Assembly: GCF_001245615.1 (NCBI RefSeq)
Contig: NZ_CWKH01000001.1
Span: forward strand, 2,914,001 to 2,978,000
Direction: 5' to 3'
Origin: Mycolicibacterium neworleansense
GTDB lineage: Bacteria > Actinomycetota > Actinomycetes > Mycobacteriales > Mycobacteriaceae
DNA length: 64,000 nucleotides
In this document: positions 26,753 to 34,880 of the stretch, one piece after another
Numbering within the stretch: the stretch's first letter is position 1
Layout of the letters: the number at the start of each line of letters is the position of its first letter
The notes under the pieces: model-generated
Database searches by the model: none
Seen by the model: the letters and a program-made list of their open reading frames with translations, nothing else
Told to the model about the DNA's origin: nothing
Translations under genes and position numbers: made by a program

Positions 26753-27604
26753 GTGGCCAGCACAAAGAAGCTCTTCGCAGGGTTGACCCGCCGCGGACCG
26801 CACCGAGTCCTGCGCGGTGACCTGGCGTTCGCCGGCATGCCGGGAGTGGTGTACACACCGGAGTCCGGCCTGAACCTGCCCGGTGTGGTGTTCGGCCACG
26901 ACTGGATGACGAAAGCGGACAACTACACGCGAACGCTGGAGCATCTGGCGTCCTGGGGCATCGTGGCGGCGGCACCCGACACCGAGACGGGGCTGGCTCC
27001 GTCGGTGCTCAATTTCGCCTTCGACCTGGGAGCGGCCCTCGAAATCATCACCGGGGTGCGGCTGGGTACCGGCAAGATCAGCGTGCACCCGGGCAAGCGG
27101 GGCGTGGTGGGACACGGTTTCGGCGGGTCAGCAGCGGTGTTCGCCGCCGCGGGCATGGGCGGTGACCCACACCGCCCGAAGGCGGTGGTGCCGTTGTTCC
27201 CGACGGTGACCAAGCCACGGGCCGAAGAACCCGCGTCGGCGTTGAAGGTGCCGGGCCTGGTCCTCACCGACCCCGGCGACCCGATGACGCTGCGCTCGAA
27301 CGCTGTGGAGCTGGCCCGGGCCTGGGAGGGCGCGACGCTGCGGACGGTCAGCAAGGCCAAGGCCGGCGGCCTGGTCGAAGGGCGCCGCCTGGCCCGTTTC
27401 ATCGGGCTGCCCGGCGCCGACCGGGAGACCCAGAAGATCGTTCGGGGCCTGCTCACCGGGTACCTACTGGCCACGTTGACCGGTGACAAGACCTACCGCG
27501 ACTTCGCCGACCCAGAGGGCGACCTGCCGCACACCGAACCGGCCGACCCCAATGCCGATCCCGTGGCACTCGAGGACAAGGTGGTCGCGCTCCTCAAGCC
27601 GTGA
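26753..27604 (+). CDS. Alpha/beta hydrolase-like protein lacking the usual nucleophile (Rv3438-like)
   Basis: This 283-residue protein has an alpha/beta hydrolase or dienelactone-hydrolase-like fold: LPGVVFGHDWMTKADNYTRT, WGIVAAAPDTETG, and a nucleophile-elbow position reading VVGHGFGGSAAV. The expected Ser or Cys of the elbow is Gly, so it may be catalytically inactive or use another residue. The start taken is GTG at 26753 (VASTKKLFAGL), matching the length I recall for M. tuberculosis Rv3438 (about 280). A longer in-frame reading from 26651 has no visible support. It is divergent from glmS and converges on the repeat-protein gene. Confidence 0.8.
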   Translation: MASTKKLFAGLTRRGPHRVLRGDLAFAGMPGVVYTPESGLNLPGVVFGHDWMTKADNYTRTLEHLASWGIVAAAPDTETGLAPSVLNFAFDLGAALEIITGVRLGTGKISVHPGKRGVVGHGFGGSAAVFAAAGMGGDPHRPKAVVPLFPTVTKPRAEEPASALKVPGLVLTDPGDPMTLRSNAVELARAWEGATLRTVSKAKAGGLVEGRRLARFIGLPGADRETQKIVRGLLTGYLLATLTGDKTYRDFADPEGDLPHTEPADPNADPVALEDKVVALLKP

Positions 27605-27697
27605 TCGAATCCGTCGAGCATTCACGTCCCGCCGAACCCAGCCATCGGCATTTCCCACTCTTGTGCCAGTACCGGGAATGAGACGGAAATAGGGAAA

Positions 27698-27744
27698 GGC
27701 CCCGTTTCCCATGGCTGCGTCGGGGAGCAGTAGGAAACGGGGCC
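27698..27744. terminator. Bidirectional terminator hairpin
   Basis: GGCCCCGTTTCC at 27698-27709 and GGAAACGGGGCC at 27733-27744 form a perfect 12-bp stem with a 23-base loop. They lie between two convergent genes, 94 bases after the Rv3438-like stop and 42 bases beyond the repeat-protein stop on the other strand. The position suits termination in both directions. Confidence 0.7.
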
Positions 27745-27785
27745 GGTACCGGGCGGGGTCAGAAGGATCTACCCGGTACGTCTAC

Positions 27786-30086
27786 CTATTCGGAGCCGCC
27801 GCCGGAACCGCCGTTGTCGGAGCCGTTGTGCTGCTGGCGCTGCGTCTTCCTTTCCTGCTTGTCGGCCTGCCGCTGGGTCTTGCGCTCGGCGGCCTGGGCC
27901 TTGCGCTCTGCAGTGCGCTCGGCCCGGGTGGACTCCTGGTTGTCCGCCCGGTCGGCCTTCTGCTCCGCACGGGTGGCCTTGCGGTCGTGGCTCTGCTGGT
28001 CGCGGAGTTGCTTGCGCTCATCCCGCTTGGTGGGTGCGGGCGCGGAGTCGTCGCCGTCGGTGGCACTGCCTGCGCCGGTGCCGCCGGACGAGCCGGTGCC
28101 TTCGCTGCCGGTGCCGGCCGAACCGCTGCCCGTGCCGCTGTCGGTGCCGCCGGTCGACGCATTGTCCGTACCGGTGCCGGTACCGGATTCCGATCCACTC
28201 GGCCCGGTGGTGTCGCTGCCGGTACCAGCCTTGGCGTCGGTGGCGTCCGTACCGGGCGCAGAGCCCGCCGACGTTCCATCAGCTCCCGTGGCAGAACCGT
28301 TCCCGGTCCCGGCTGTGGTTTCCGTCTTGCTGTCGGAGACCGGCTTCACGCTGGTATCGACGGCACCCGAGGAAACTTCGGCCTTGGGCAGCGAAACGTT
28401 GACCAGTGCCTTGGTCTGCGGAAGTGCCGCCGGCCCAACGGTTTCTGGCGCTTCGGGCTGCGGCACCTGGAAGCCGATGGCGGCCAGGAATCCGGCGGTG
28501 AGCGCGGTCGCGGCGGTTTGGCCAGTCTGCGCCAGCGAGGAGGAGATATCCGAGAACGCCACGGCCCCAATGTCGGCCACGTCGGCCAGTCCGGCCAGGC
28601 TGGCATTCAGCGCCGCCAGCCCACCGAGGGTGAGGTTGCCGACCGCATCGCGGACGGTGCCCGGGCTGACCAACGATGCAGCTGTCGCGGTGGCCTGCTC
28701 CACCGGCGGTTGGAAGCCGATGGCGGCCAGGAATCCGGCGGTGAGCGCGGTCGCGGCGGTTTGCCCGGTCTGCGCCAGCGAAGCGGAGATATCCGAGAAC
28801 GCCACGGCCCCAATGTCGGCCACATCGGCCAGTCCGGCCAGACTGGCGTTGAACGCCGCCAGCCCACCGAGGGTGAGGTTGCCGACCGCATCGCGAATGG
28901 TGCCCGGGCTGACCATTGCCGCGGTCGCCAGCGTGCTGGTCTGCTCCTCCGTCGGCACCTGGAAGCCGATGGCGGCCAGGAATCCGGCGGTGAGCGCGGT
29001 CGCGGCGGTTTGCCCGGTCAGCGCCAGCGAGGCGGCGATGTCCGAGAACGCCACCGCGCCAATGTCAGCCACATCGGCCAGCCCACCCAGGCCAGCGTTG
29101 AAGGCACCGAGGAAGCCGAGCGTCAGGTTGCCGACGGCATCACGGATACCGCCGGAGCTGACCATTGCCGCGGCTGCCGTCGCCGGTGCCGTCGAGTCCG
29201 GAACCTGGAAGCCGATGGCGGCCAGGAACCCACTCGTCAGCGCCGTCGCAGCGGTCTGACCGGTGACGGCCAGAGACGTCACGATGTCGGAGAACGCCAC
29301 GGCACCGATGTCGGCCGCGTCGGCCAGTCCGCCGAGGGTGGCATTGACCGCGGTCAGGAAGCCCAGGGTCAGGTTGCCCACAGCATCACGAAGATCGTTG
29401 GTGCTGACCATCGTTCGTGCCGCAGACGCGGTGACTGCGCCGCCCTCGGCCGGCATCTCGAACCCGATGGCGGCGAGGAACCCTGCGGTCAGCGCGGTCG
29501 CGACGGTCTGACCGGTCAACGCCAGCGAGGCGGCGATATCCGAGAACGCCACGGCACCGATGTCGGCGACATCGGCCAGCCCACCCAGGCCAGCGTTGAC
29601 CGCCGTCAGGAAGCCCAGAGTCAGGTTCCCGATCGCGTCACGGATGTCGGCCGTGCTGACCAAGGTGGTCGCCGCAGCTGCCGAGGCATTGTCACCGGCC
29701 GGAATCTCGAAACCGATCGCGGCAAGGAACCCCGCCACCAGAGCGGTATTCATGGTCTGCCCCGTCAGCGCCATCGACGATGCGATGTCCGAGAACGCCG
29801 TCGCGCCAATGCCCGCGGCATCAGCCGCACCCGCCAGGGCGATGTTGAATGCCCCGAGCCCACCGAGAGTGAGGTTTCCGAGAGCATCACGGATGGCAGC
29901 CGCGCTCGGCAGCCCCAGCAGCGCCGAGCTCAGCGCCGTCGGCGTGTAATCGGAAAATACGGCCGACAGATCGCTTGCCCTGACCGTGATGTCCGGCGGC
30001 GTGGGAGCGATCGGAGCGGCAATCAACGCTGTTGCCCCGACCGCCGCGATTCCGGCGGTGACATATGACCGTGCAGCAACTTCCAT
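27786..30086 (-). CDS. Secreted six-repeat protein with Gly/Ser/Thr linker and charged C-terminus
   Basis: This is a 766-residue protein I do not recognise as a named family. It opens with a signal-like segment (MEVAARSYVTAGIAAVGATA, residues 1-20) that resembles the start of many exported mycobacterial proteins. Six copies of a ~65-residue block follow at residues 65-128, 148-212, 232-296, 314-378, 397-461 and 478-542. The consensus runs IRDAVGNLTLGFL, GGLADVADIGAVAFSDIA, LTGQTAATALTAGFLAAIGF. Linkers of about 17 residues vary. Residues 545-690 are a Gly/Ser/Thr/Asp linker, and 691-752 are dense in Arg, Lys, Glu and Gln (ERKAQAAERKTQRQADKQ). The repeats are alternating amphipathic or hydrophobic helices, without clear single membrane spans. 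AAAGGGGA precedes the ATG at 30086. No partner gene is adjacent. Confidence 0.85.
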   Translation of the reverse strand: MEVAARSYVTAGIAAVGATALIAAPIAPTPPDITVRASDLSAVFSDYTPTALSSALLGLPSAAAIRDALGNLTLGGLGAFNIALAGAADAAGIGATAFSDIASSMALTGQTMNTALVAGFLAAIGFEIPAGDNASAAAATTLVSTADIRDAIGNLTLGFLTAVNAGLGGLADVADIGAVAFSDIAASLALTGQTVATALTAGFLAAIGFEMPAEGGAVTASAARTMVSTNDLRDAVGNLTLGFLTAVNATLGGLADAADIGAVAFSDIVTSLAVTGQTAATALTSGFLAAIGFQVPDSTAPATAAAAMVSSGGIRDAVGNLTLGFLGAFNAGLGGLADVADIGAVAFSDIAASLALTGQTAATALTAGFLAAIGFQVPTEEQTSTLATAAMVSPGTIRDAVGNLTLGGLAAFNASLAGLADVADIGAVAFSDISASLAQTGQTAATALTAGFLAAIGFQPPVEQATATAASLVSPGTVRDAVGNLTLGGLAALNASLAGLADVADIGAVAFSDISSSLAQTGQTAATALTAGFLAAIGFQVPQPEAPETVGPAALPQTKALVNVSLPKAEVSSGAVDTSVKPVSDSKTETTAGTGNGSATGADGTSAGSAPGTDATDAKAGTGSDTTGPSGSESGTGTGTDNASTGGTDSGTGSGSAGTGSEGTGSSGGTGAGSATDGDDSAPAPTKRDERKQLRDQQSHDRKATRAEQKADRADNQESTRAERTAERKAQAAERKTQRQADKQERKTQRQQHNGSDNGGSGGGSE
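28461..29894 (-). repeat. Six tandem coding repeats of about 195 bp at a 243-252 bp period
   Basis: Within the repeat-protein gene the copies are, in coding order, 29703-29894, 29451-29645, 29199-29393, 28953-29147, 28704-28898 and 28461-28655. The three copies nearest the 3' end are most alike at DNA level, sharing runs such as CCGATGGCGGCCAGGAATCC. This suggests recent duplication or gene conversion there. The first copy is the most diverged. Confidence 0.9.
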
Positions 30087-31013
30087 GGCTTCCCCTTTGG
30101 GAGGTGTGAATCTTGGACGAGCAAACCGTACCTGAGAGCCAGATAAGTAACCAGCCGAATTCGTAGAAGTTGTTTTTTCAATTTCCGCCATCTCACCTGC
30201 GTGTTTGCTCTCACGCTGTAGCGGTGCGGGCCCGATCGTTCCGTTCCGGCATATTTAGGCAAACAATTATTGAAACGTTCCCGGGTATTGACGATGAGCC
30301 GGCACGGCCGCCCTTTCCTTCGGGTATTGGAATAGCTGAGCTCGCGGCTGGAGACAGATGATCGACGCCAGGTGGCCGGGGTGCCTTGGGTGACGCTTTG
30401 CGCGAATTCCGTGCGCCTGCCTTACCGGGAGGGTTGCCCTCGGCGCGCCGGTCGGTGCGCCGACAATTCAGCAATCCGCGCCCGAACCTCTGGCCGGGCC
30501 GCGCGGGGATAACTGTACTCGCTGGTAGGAAGGCTTTATTTCTTCGAAGCAACGCCGGCATCACGGCGAGAACACCGGAGTGTTGCGGTCGTGTCGGGCC
30601 ACTTTCGACCCGGCCGGGTCGGGCTGGGCGGTCGGTTGCGATGCCGCGAACAGCGGCCTGACGGGACTACCGGCTCGCGTGTTGCCGCCAGTACCGATGC
30701 GTGTGCAGCCACAACCGTTGATTGGTTTCAGGTGCTCGCCGCGCCAGCTGCGGCCGGACGCTACCCGCGCATCGAACCGTTAACGATTATTCGAGGGTGG
30801 CCTGGGCGGACTACCGCGACGAGCACGCGCTTCAGAAAGCTTGCTATTGACGTCGGACTCCGCTGTACAGACCGTTAATTTCGCCCTTTGCTTTTCGACC
30901 TCGGCCGCGGCGTCCCGGCCGTTCACCATCCGGTCAGCAAATGTTATGGAAGACGGATTCGGCTAACCTTTCCGAGCCGACTGCTCACGCCCTGAACCAA
31001 CCGGGCAATGACG
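30087..31013. other. Long intergenic region, no gene recognised
   Basis: About 930 bases separate the repeat-protein start from the CoA-transferase stop. Short open frames exist on both strands, but their translations are Arg/Pro-rich or unlike known proteins and none has a convincing ribosome site. Several patches are unusually AT-rich for this chromosome, for example around 30160-30185, 30250-30275 and 30780-30800. The left part must carry the promoter and 5' leader of the repeat-protein gene. I see no tRNA, insertion sequence or riboswitch that I can name. Confidence 0.5.
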
Positions 31014-32141
31014 TCAGGGCGCTCGTAAGGTGGTGCCCTGTCCCAGTCGGGGCGGTGCACTGCGGTATTGCACGGGTGTGGCAGACAGCGACACGGGATT
31101 GGCGACCTGAGGGGTGCTGCTCCCGGGCACCGGGACGGTCACGGTCAGTCCCAGCTTCTCGGCGAACGTGAACGCCTCGGCCATGTCGTTGATGGGCCCG
31201 GCGGGCACCCCAACCGCAGCGAGCACGCCATACCAATGGTCGGCGCCATGCTTGCTGAATTCGGCCTCCAACAGAGCACACAGCTCCTCGCGGTGACGCA
31301 CCCGCAGCGCGTTCGAGGTGAAGCGGTCGTCGTCGGCGAGTCCGTCGAGTCCGAGGGCGGTGACCAACAGCCGGAACTGCTTGTCATTGCCGACGGCCAG
31401 CGCGATGGGCCGATCCGCGGTGTGGAAGGTCTGGTAGGGCGCGATGCTGGGGTGGCGATTTCCCATGATCGCCGGGATGCTGCCGGCGCCCAGGAATCCC
31501 GACGCCTGGTTGACCATGGAGGACAACAGCACTGACAGCAGGTTGGTGTCGACGCGTTGGCCCTGCCCGGTGCGGTCGCGGTGGGCCAGTGCCACCAAGA
31601 TGCCGGCGATGGCGTGCATGCCGGTGAGCACGTCGACCAACGCGACCCCGACCTTCGTGGGATCGCCGGGTTGCGTGCCGGTGATGCTCATCAGCCCACC
31701 GACGGCTTGAACCAGCAGGTCGTAGCCGGGCAGGTCGGCACCGCCGTCGTGTCCGAATCCCGTGATGGCGCAGTAGATCAAGTCTGGTTTGACCTCGCGC
31801 AGCGCGTCGTAGCCGAGACCGAGTTTGTCCATGGTGCCGGGCCGGAAGTTCTCGACGACGATGTCGGCGCGGCTGACCAACTCGCGGGCACGGGCGACGT
31901 CGTCGGGATCGGTGAGATCGAGCACCACAGAACGCTTGTTGCGGTTGACGGAATTGAAGTAGGTGGCGACGCCGTCGGCGTCATAGGGCGGTCCCCACTC
32001 GCGGGTGTCGTCCCCGACGCCGGGCCGTTCGATCTTGATGATGTCCGCGCCGAAGTCGCCCAGCAGCATGGTGGCATACGGGCCGGCGAGTACACGACTG
32101 AAGTCCACGACGGTGATTCCGTCGAGCGCACCGGCGATCAT
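31014..32141 (-). CDS. Class III (CaiB/BaiF) CoA-transferase, probably succinyl-CoA:glutarate CoA-transferase
   Basis: This 375-residue family III CoA-transferase has the catalytic aspartate in VALVDVLTG (Asp170). The N-terminal DFSRVLAGPYATMLLGDFGADIIKIE and the RPGTMDKLGLGYD block are typical of the family. It would move CoA to a carboxylic acid in the cytoplasm. It is the last gene of an operon with an aminotransferase, a glutaryl-CoA dehydrogenase and an aldehyde dehydrogenase, which makes glutarate the natural acceptor. ATG at 32141 overlaps the aldehyde dehydrogenase stop as ATGA. Other dicarboxylates remain possible from sequence alone. Confidence 0.88.
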   Translation of the reverse strand: MIAGALDGITVVDFSRVLAGPYATMLLGDFGADIIKIERPGVGDDTREWGPPYDADGVATYFNSVNRNKRSVVLDLTDPDDVARARELVSRADIVVENFRPGTMDKLGLGYDALREVKPDLIYCAITGFGHDGGADLPGYDLLVQAVGGLMSITGTQPGDPTKVGVALVDVLTGMHAIAGILVALAHRDRTGQGQRVDTNLLSVLLSSMVNQASGFLGAGSIPAIMGNRHPSIAPYQTFHTADRPIALAVGNDKQFRLLVTALGLDGLADDDRFTSNALRVRHREELCALLEAEFSKHGADHWYGVLAAVGVPAGPINDMAEAFTFAEKLGLTVTVPVPGSSTPQVANPVSLSATPVQYRSAPPRLGQGTTLRAP

Positions 32142-33610
32142 GAGCGCGGCGCTCCGCCGCGCAGGTACACCGTGGTGGTGTGGGTGAAAAATTCCCGGGC
32201 GGCCGAGCCCTGTTCCTTGGGGCCAAGACCACTCTTCTTCGCGCCACCGAACGGCACATGCGGATCGGCCCCGGCCGATTCGGAGTTGACATGCAATACC
32301 CCGACATCGACGTGTTCGACCGCCTGCAGCGCCCGGGTCAGGTCCTGGGTGAAAAGCGCTGCCGAGAGGCCGAATTCGCTGTCGTTGGCGAGTGTGAACG
32401 CTTCCTCGGCGTCGGCGGCGCGGCGCACCGCGAGCACCGGGCCGAACAGCTCGTCAGTCCACAGGTCGGCGCGCTGGTCACCGAGTTCGATAACGGTCGG
32501 CGCGATGAAGTAACCGGCCGCGCGGCCTTCGTCGGTATACGGCTGCCCGCCGGCCAGCACTGTGGCTCCTTGGGTCCGGGCGGTGTCGATGCCGGTCGTG
32601 ATCGTCTTGTAGGCCGACTCGCTGACGACCGGTCCCATCTGCGTGGCCTCATCCACCGGATCGCCCACCACGAGTGCCCCGGCCCGTTCAGCCAGGGCAT
32701 CCAGGAAGCGGTCGGCGATTTTCTCGGTCAGGATCAATCGCGATGTGGCCGTACACTTTTGACCGGTCGAGCGGAAGGCACCCAGCATCACCTGCTCGAC
32801 CGCCAGATCCAGGTCCGCGTCGTCGAGCACGACGGCGGCGTTCTTGCCGCCCATCTCGGCTTGCGCCGGAACCCCGCGGGCGGCTGCCATGCTCGCGATA
32901 CGCCGCCCGATGCCGGTCGACCCGGTGAAAGTGACGGCATCGACGTCGGGATGGTTGACGATCCCGTCACCGATGGCCGAGCCGCCGATCAGCAAGTTGA
33001 GCACACCCGCCGGCAGGCCTGCGGTGTCGAGGGCGCGCGCCAGGTGCATCGCGAGCAGCGGCACCGTACTGGCGGGCTTCCACACCACCGCGTTGCCGTA
33101 GATCAGGGCCGGTGCGATCTTCCACGCCGGGATGGCGATGGGAAAGTTGAACGGGGTGATGACCCCGACGACGCCAATTGGCTTGCGGGTGACCAGGATT
33201 TGCTCACCGGCACGCGGTGAGGCATAGATCTCGCCGGCCTGCCGGTCCCCCTCGTTGCCGTAGTAGCGGAGGATCTGGGCGGCACGACGCACTTCACCGA
33301 CGCCTTCGGCCAGCGTCTTGCCCTCTTCGACCGACAGGTCGCGGCCCCACTCGGCGGCGTTGCCGTCGAGGATCTCGGCGGCGGCCAGCAGCACGCCACC
33401 GCGCGCGGCCATCGGGGTGGCCGCCCACGCGCGAACCGAGTCGCCGGCCGCTGCCACCGCCGTTGCGAGATGGTCCGCGCTCGCGGCACCACCCTCGGCG
33501 ACGACGGACTGGGGCCGCGAAGGATCGATACTGCGAACTCCGTCACCCTCACCGGAAATCCATTGCCCGGCGATGAGGTGCTGCAGCCGGGCGGGTGTGT
33601 GCATCGTCAT
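32138..33610 (-). CDS. NAD(P)-dependent aldehyde dehydrogenase, probably glutarate-semialdehyde dehydrogenase
   Basis: This 490-residue aldehyde dehydrogenase has catalytic Cys286 in STGQKCTATSR, the general-base Glu252 in AEMGGKNAAVV, and the cofactor segments ITPFNFPIAIPAWK and FTGSTGIGRRIA. It oxidises an aldehyde to the acid. Within the operon it follows glutaryl-CoA dehydrogenase and overlaps the CoA-transferase, so glutarate semialdehyde made by the aminotransferase is the likely substrate. ATG at 33610 has GGAG seven bases upstream; a second ATG at 33604 is in frame. Longer in-frame readings run into the gcdH coding region and are rejected. Confidence 0.88.
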   Translation of the reverse strand: MTMHTPARLQHLIAGQWISGEGDGVRSIDPSRPQSVVAEGGAASADHLATAVAAAGDSVRAWAATPMAARGGVLLAAAEILDGNAAEWGRDLSVEEGKTLAEGVGEVRRAAQILRYYGNEGDRQAGEIYASPRAGEQILVTRKPIGVVGVITPFNFPIAIPAWKIAPALIYGNAVVWKPASTVPLLAMHLARALDTAGLPAGVLNLLIGGSAIGDGIVNHPDVDAVTFTGSTGIGRRIASMAAARGVPAQAEMGGKNAAVVLDDADLDLAVEQVMLGAFRSTGQKCTATSRLILTEKIADRFLDALAERAGALVVGDPVDEATQMGPVVSESAYKTITTGIDTARTQGATVLAGGQPYTDEGRAAGYFIAPTVIELGDQRADLWTDELFGPVLAVRRAADAEEAFTLANDSEFGLSAALFTQDLTRALQAVEHVDVGVLHVNSESAGADPHVPFGGAKKSGLGPKEQGSAAREFFTHTTTVYLRGGAPRS

Positions 33611-33638
33611 CCGATTGCTCCAATCAGGTTGCAACGGC

Positions 33639-34841
33639 TCAGCGGAAGGCGGCCTGGCCGGTGAGGGCTTTGCCGATGGACAGCAGGTGCATTTCGGAGG
33701 TGCCTTCGTAGGTGAGCACGGATTCGAGGTTGTTGGCGTGGCGCAGCGGTGAGTATTCGAGGGTGATGCCGCTGCCACCGAGCAGGGTGCGGCATTCGCG
33801 GGCAATGGCCAGCGCTTCGCGCACGTTGTTGAGCTTGCCCAGGCTGATCTGCTCGGGCCGCGCCCCCTCGGCGTCCTTGATCCGACCCAGGTGGATGGCC
33901 AGCAGCATGCCCTTGCCCAGCTCAACGGTCATGTTGGCCAGCTTCTCCTGGGTGAGCTGGTAGCTCGACAAGGGCTTGTCGAACACCTCACGCGAGCCCG
34001 CGTAGTCGATCGCGGTTTCCAAGCTGTCCCGGGCCGCACCAAGAGCCCCGAACACGATGCCGAACCGAGCCTCGTTCAAGCATGACAGCGGCGCGGACAA
34101 TCCCTGAGCCAGCGGCAGCTGCGCCGAGGCGGGCAGCCGCACATTGTCGAGCACCAGCTCGGAGGTCACCGACGCGCGCAGCGACAGCTTGCGGTGAATC
34201 TCGTTGGCGGTGAACCCCGGAGTATCGGTCGGCACCAGGAAGCCCCGGATGCCGTCGTCGGTCTGGGCCCACACCGTGGCCACATCGGCCAGGTTGCCGT
34301 TGGTGATCCACATCTTGGTGCCGTTGAGCACCCAGTCGGCACCATCGCGGCGGGCGCGGGTGCGCATGCCGGCCGGGTTGGACCCGAAGTCCGGCTCGGT
34401 CAACCCGAAACAGCCGATCGCCTCACCGGTGGCCAGCTTGGGCAGCCATTCGTTTTTCTGGTCCTCGGACCCGTAGCGGTAGATCGAGAACATCGACAGC
34501 GAGCCCTGCACCGAGACGAAACTGCGGAAACCGCTGTCGCCGGCTTCCAACTCCATACAGGCCAGCCCGTAGCTCACCGCGTTGGTGCCCGCGCAGCCAT
34601 AGCCCTGCAGGTGCATGCCCAGCACGCCCAGGCCGCCGAACTCTTTGGCCAACTCCCGAGGCAGGGTGGCCGATTCGAACCACCCCTCGACATTCGGCCG
34701 CAGCCGGGCATCGACGAACTGCCGCACTGTCGCGGCGATATCGCGCTCATCCTGATCAAGCAAGCGATCGGTATCGAACAACTCCAACGGCCGGTAAGAG
34801 GACTTCTTGGCAACCGGTACGGCGGGGGCGGTCAGCGTCAT
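33639..34841 (-). CDS. gcdH: Glutaryl-CoA dehydrogenase
   Basis: This 400-residue flavoenzyme of the acyl-CoA dehydrogenase family oxidises and decarboxylates glutaryl-CoA to crotonyl-CoA. The catalytic base is Glu379 in TYEGTSEMH. The FAD/substrate segments CFGLTEPDFGSNPAGM and MWITNGNLADV are present. GDSGFRSFVSVQGSL (residues 101-115) places Arg106 where the human enzyme has the arginine that binds the glutaryl carboxylate. This favours glutaryl-CoA over simple acyl-CoAs. AGGAG seven bases before ATG 34841 sets the start. It is the second gene of the minus-strand operon. Confidence 0.92.
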   Translation of the reverse strand: MTLTAPAVPVAKKSSYRPLELFDTDRLLDQDERDIAATVRQFVDARLRPNVEGWFESATLPRELAKEFGGLGVLGMHLQGYGCAGTNAVSYGLACMELEAGDSGFRSFVSVQGSLSMFSIYRYGSEDQKNEWLPKLATGEAIGCFGLTEPDFGSNPAGMRTRARRDGADWVLNGTKMWITNGNLADVATVWAQTDDGIRGFLVPTDTPGFTANEIHRKLSLRASVTSELVLDNVRLPASAQLPLAQGLSAPLSCLNEARFGIVFGALGAARDSLETAIDYAGSREVFDKPLSSYQLTQEKLANMTVELGKGMLLAIHLGRIKDAEGARPEQISLGKLNNVREALAIARECRTLLGGSGITLEYSPLRHANNLESVLTYEGTSEMHLLSIGKALTGQAAFR

Positions 34842-34880
34842 GGGGTAACTCCTAGGCGAGATTCGGTGGATGAAGATGAA

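Noticed and set aside
28461..29894. CRISPR array or mobile repeat
   Set aside because: The period is about 250 bp, the copies are in one reading frame and encode a conserved protein block; there are no short identical repeats with unique spacers.
27711..30068. A 785-codon plus-strand open frame with internal repeats opposite the repeat protein
   Set aside because: Its repeats mirror the repeats of the minus-strand gene. The minus-strand frame has a signal-like start, a ribosome site and sensible composition, while the antisense one begins inside the terminator hairpin.
27786..30086. PE-PGRS or PPE protein
   Set aside because: No PE/PPE N-terminal motif is present and the repeats are 65-residue helical blocks, not Gly-Gly-Ala/Asn runs.
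30170..30878. Short open frames in the 0.9-kb gap as genes or a pseudogene
   Set aside because: Frames on both strands overlap each other, lack ribosome sites and show no recognisable protein pattern.
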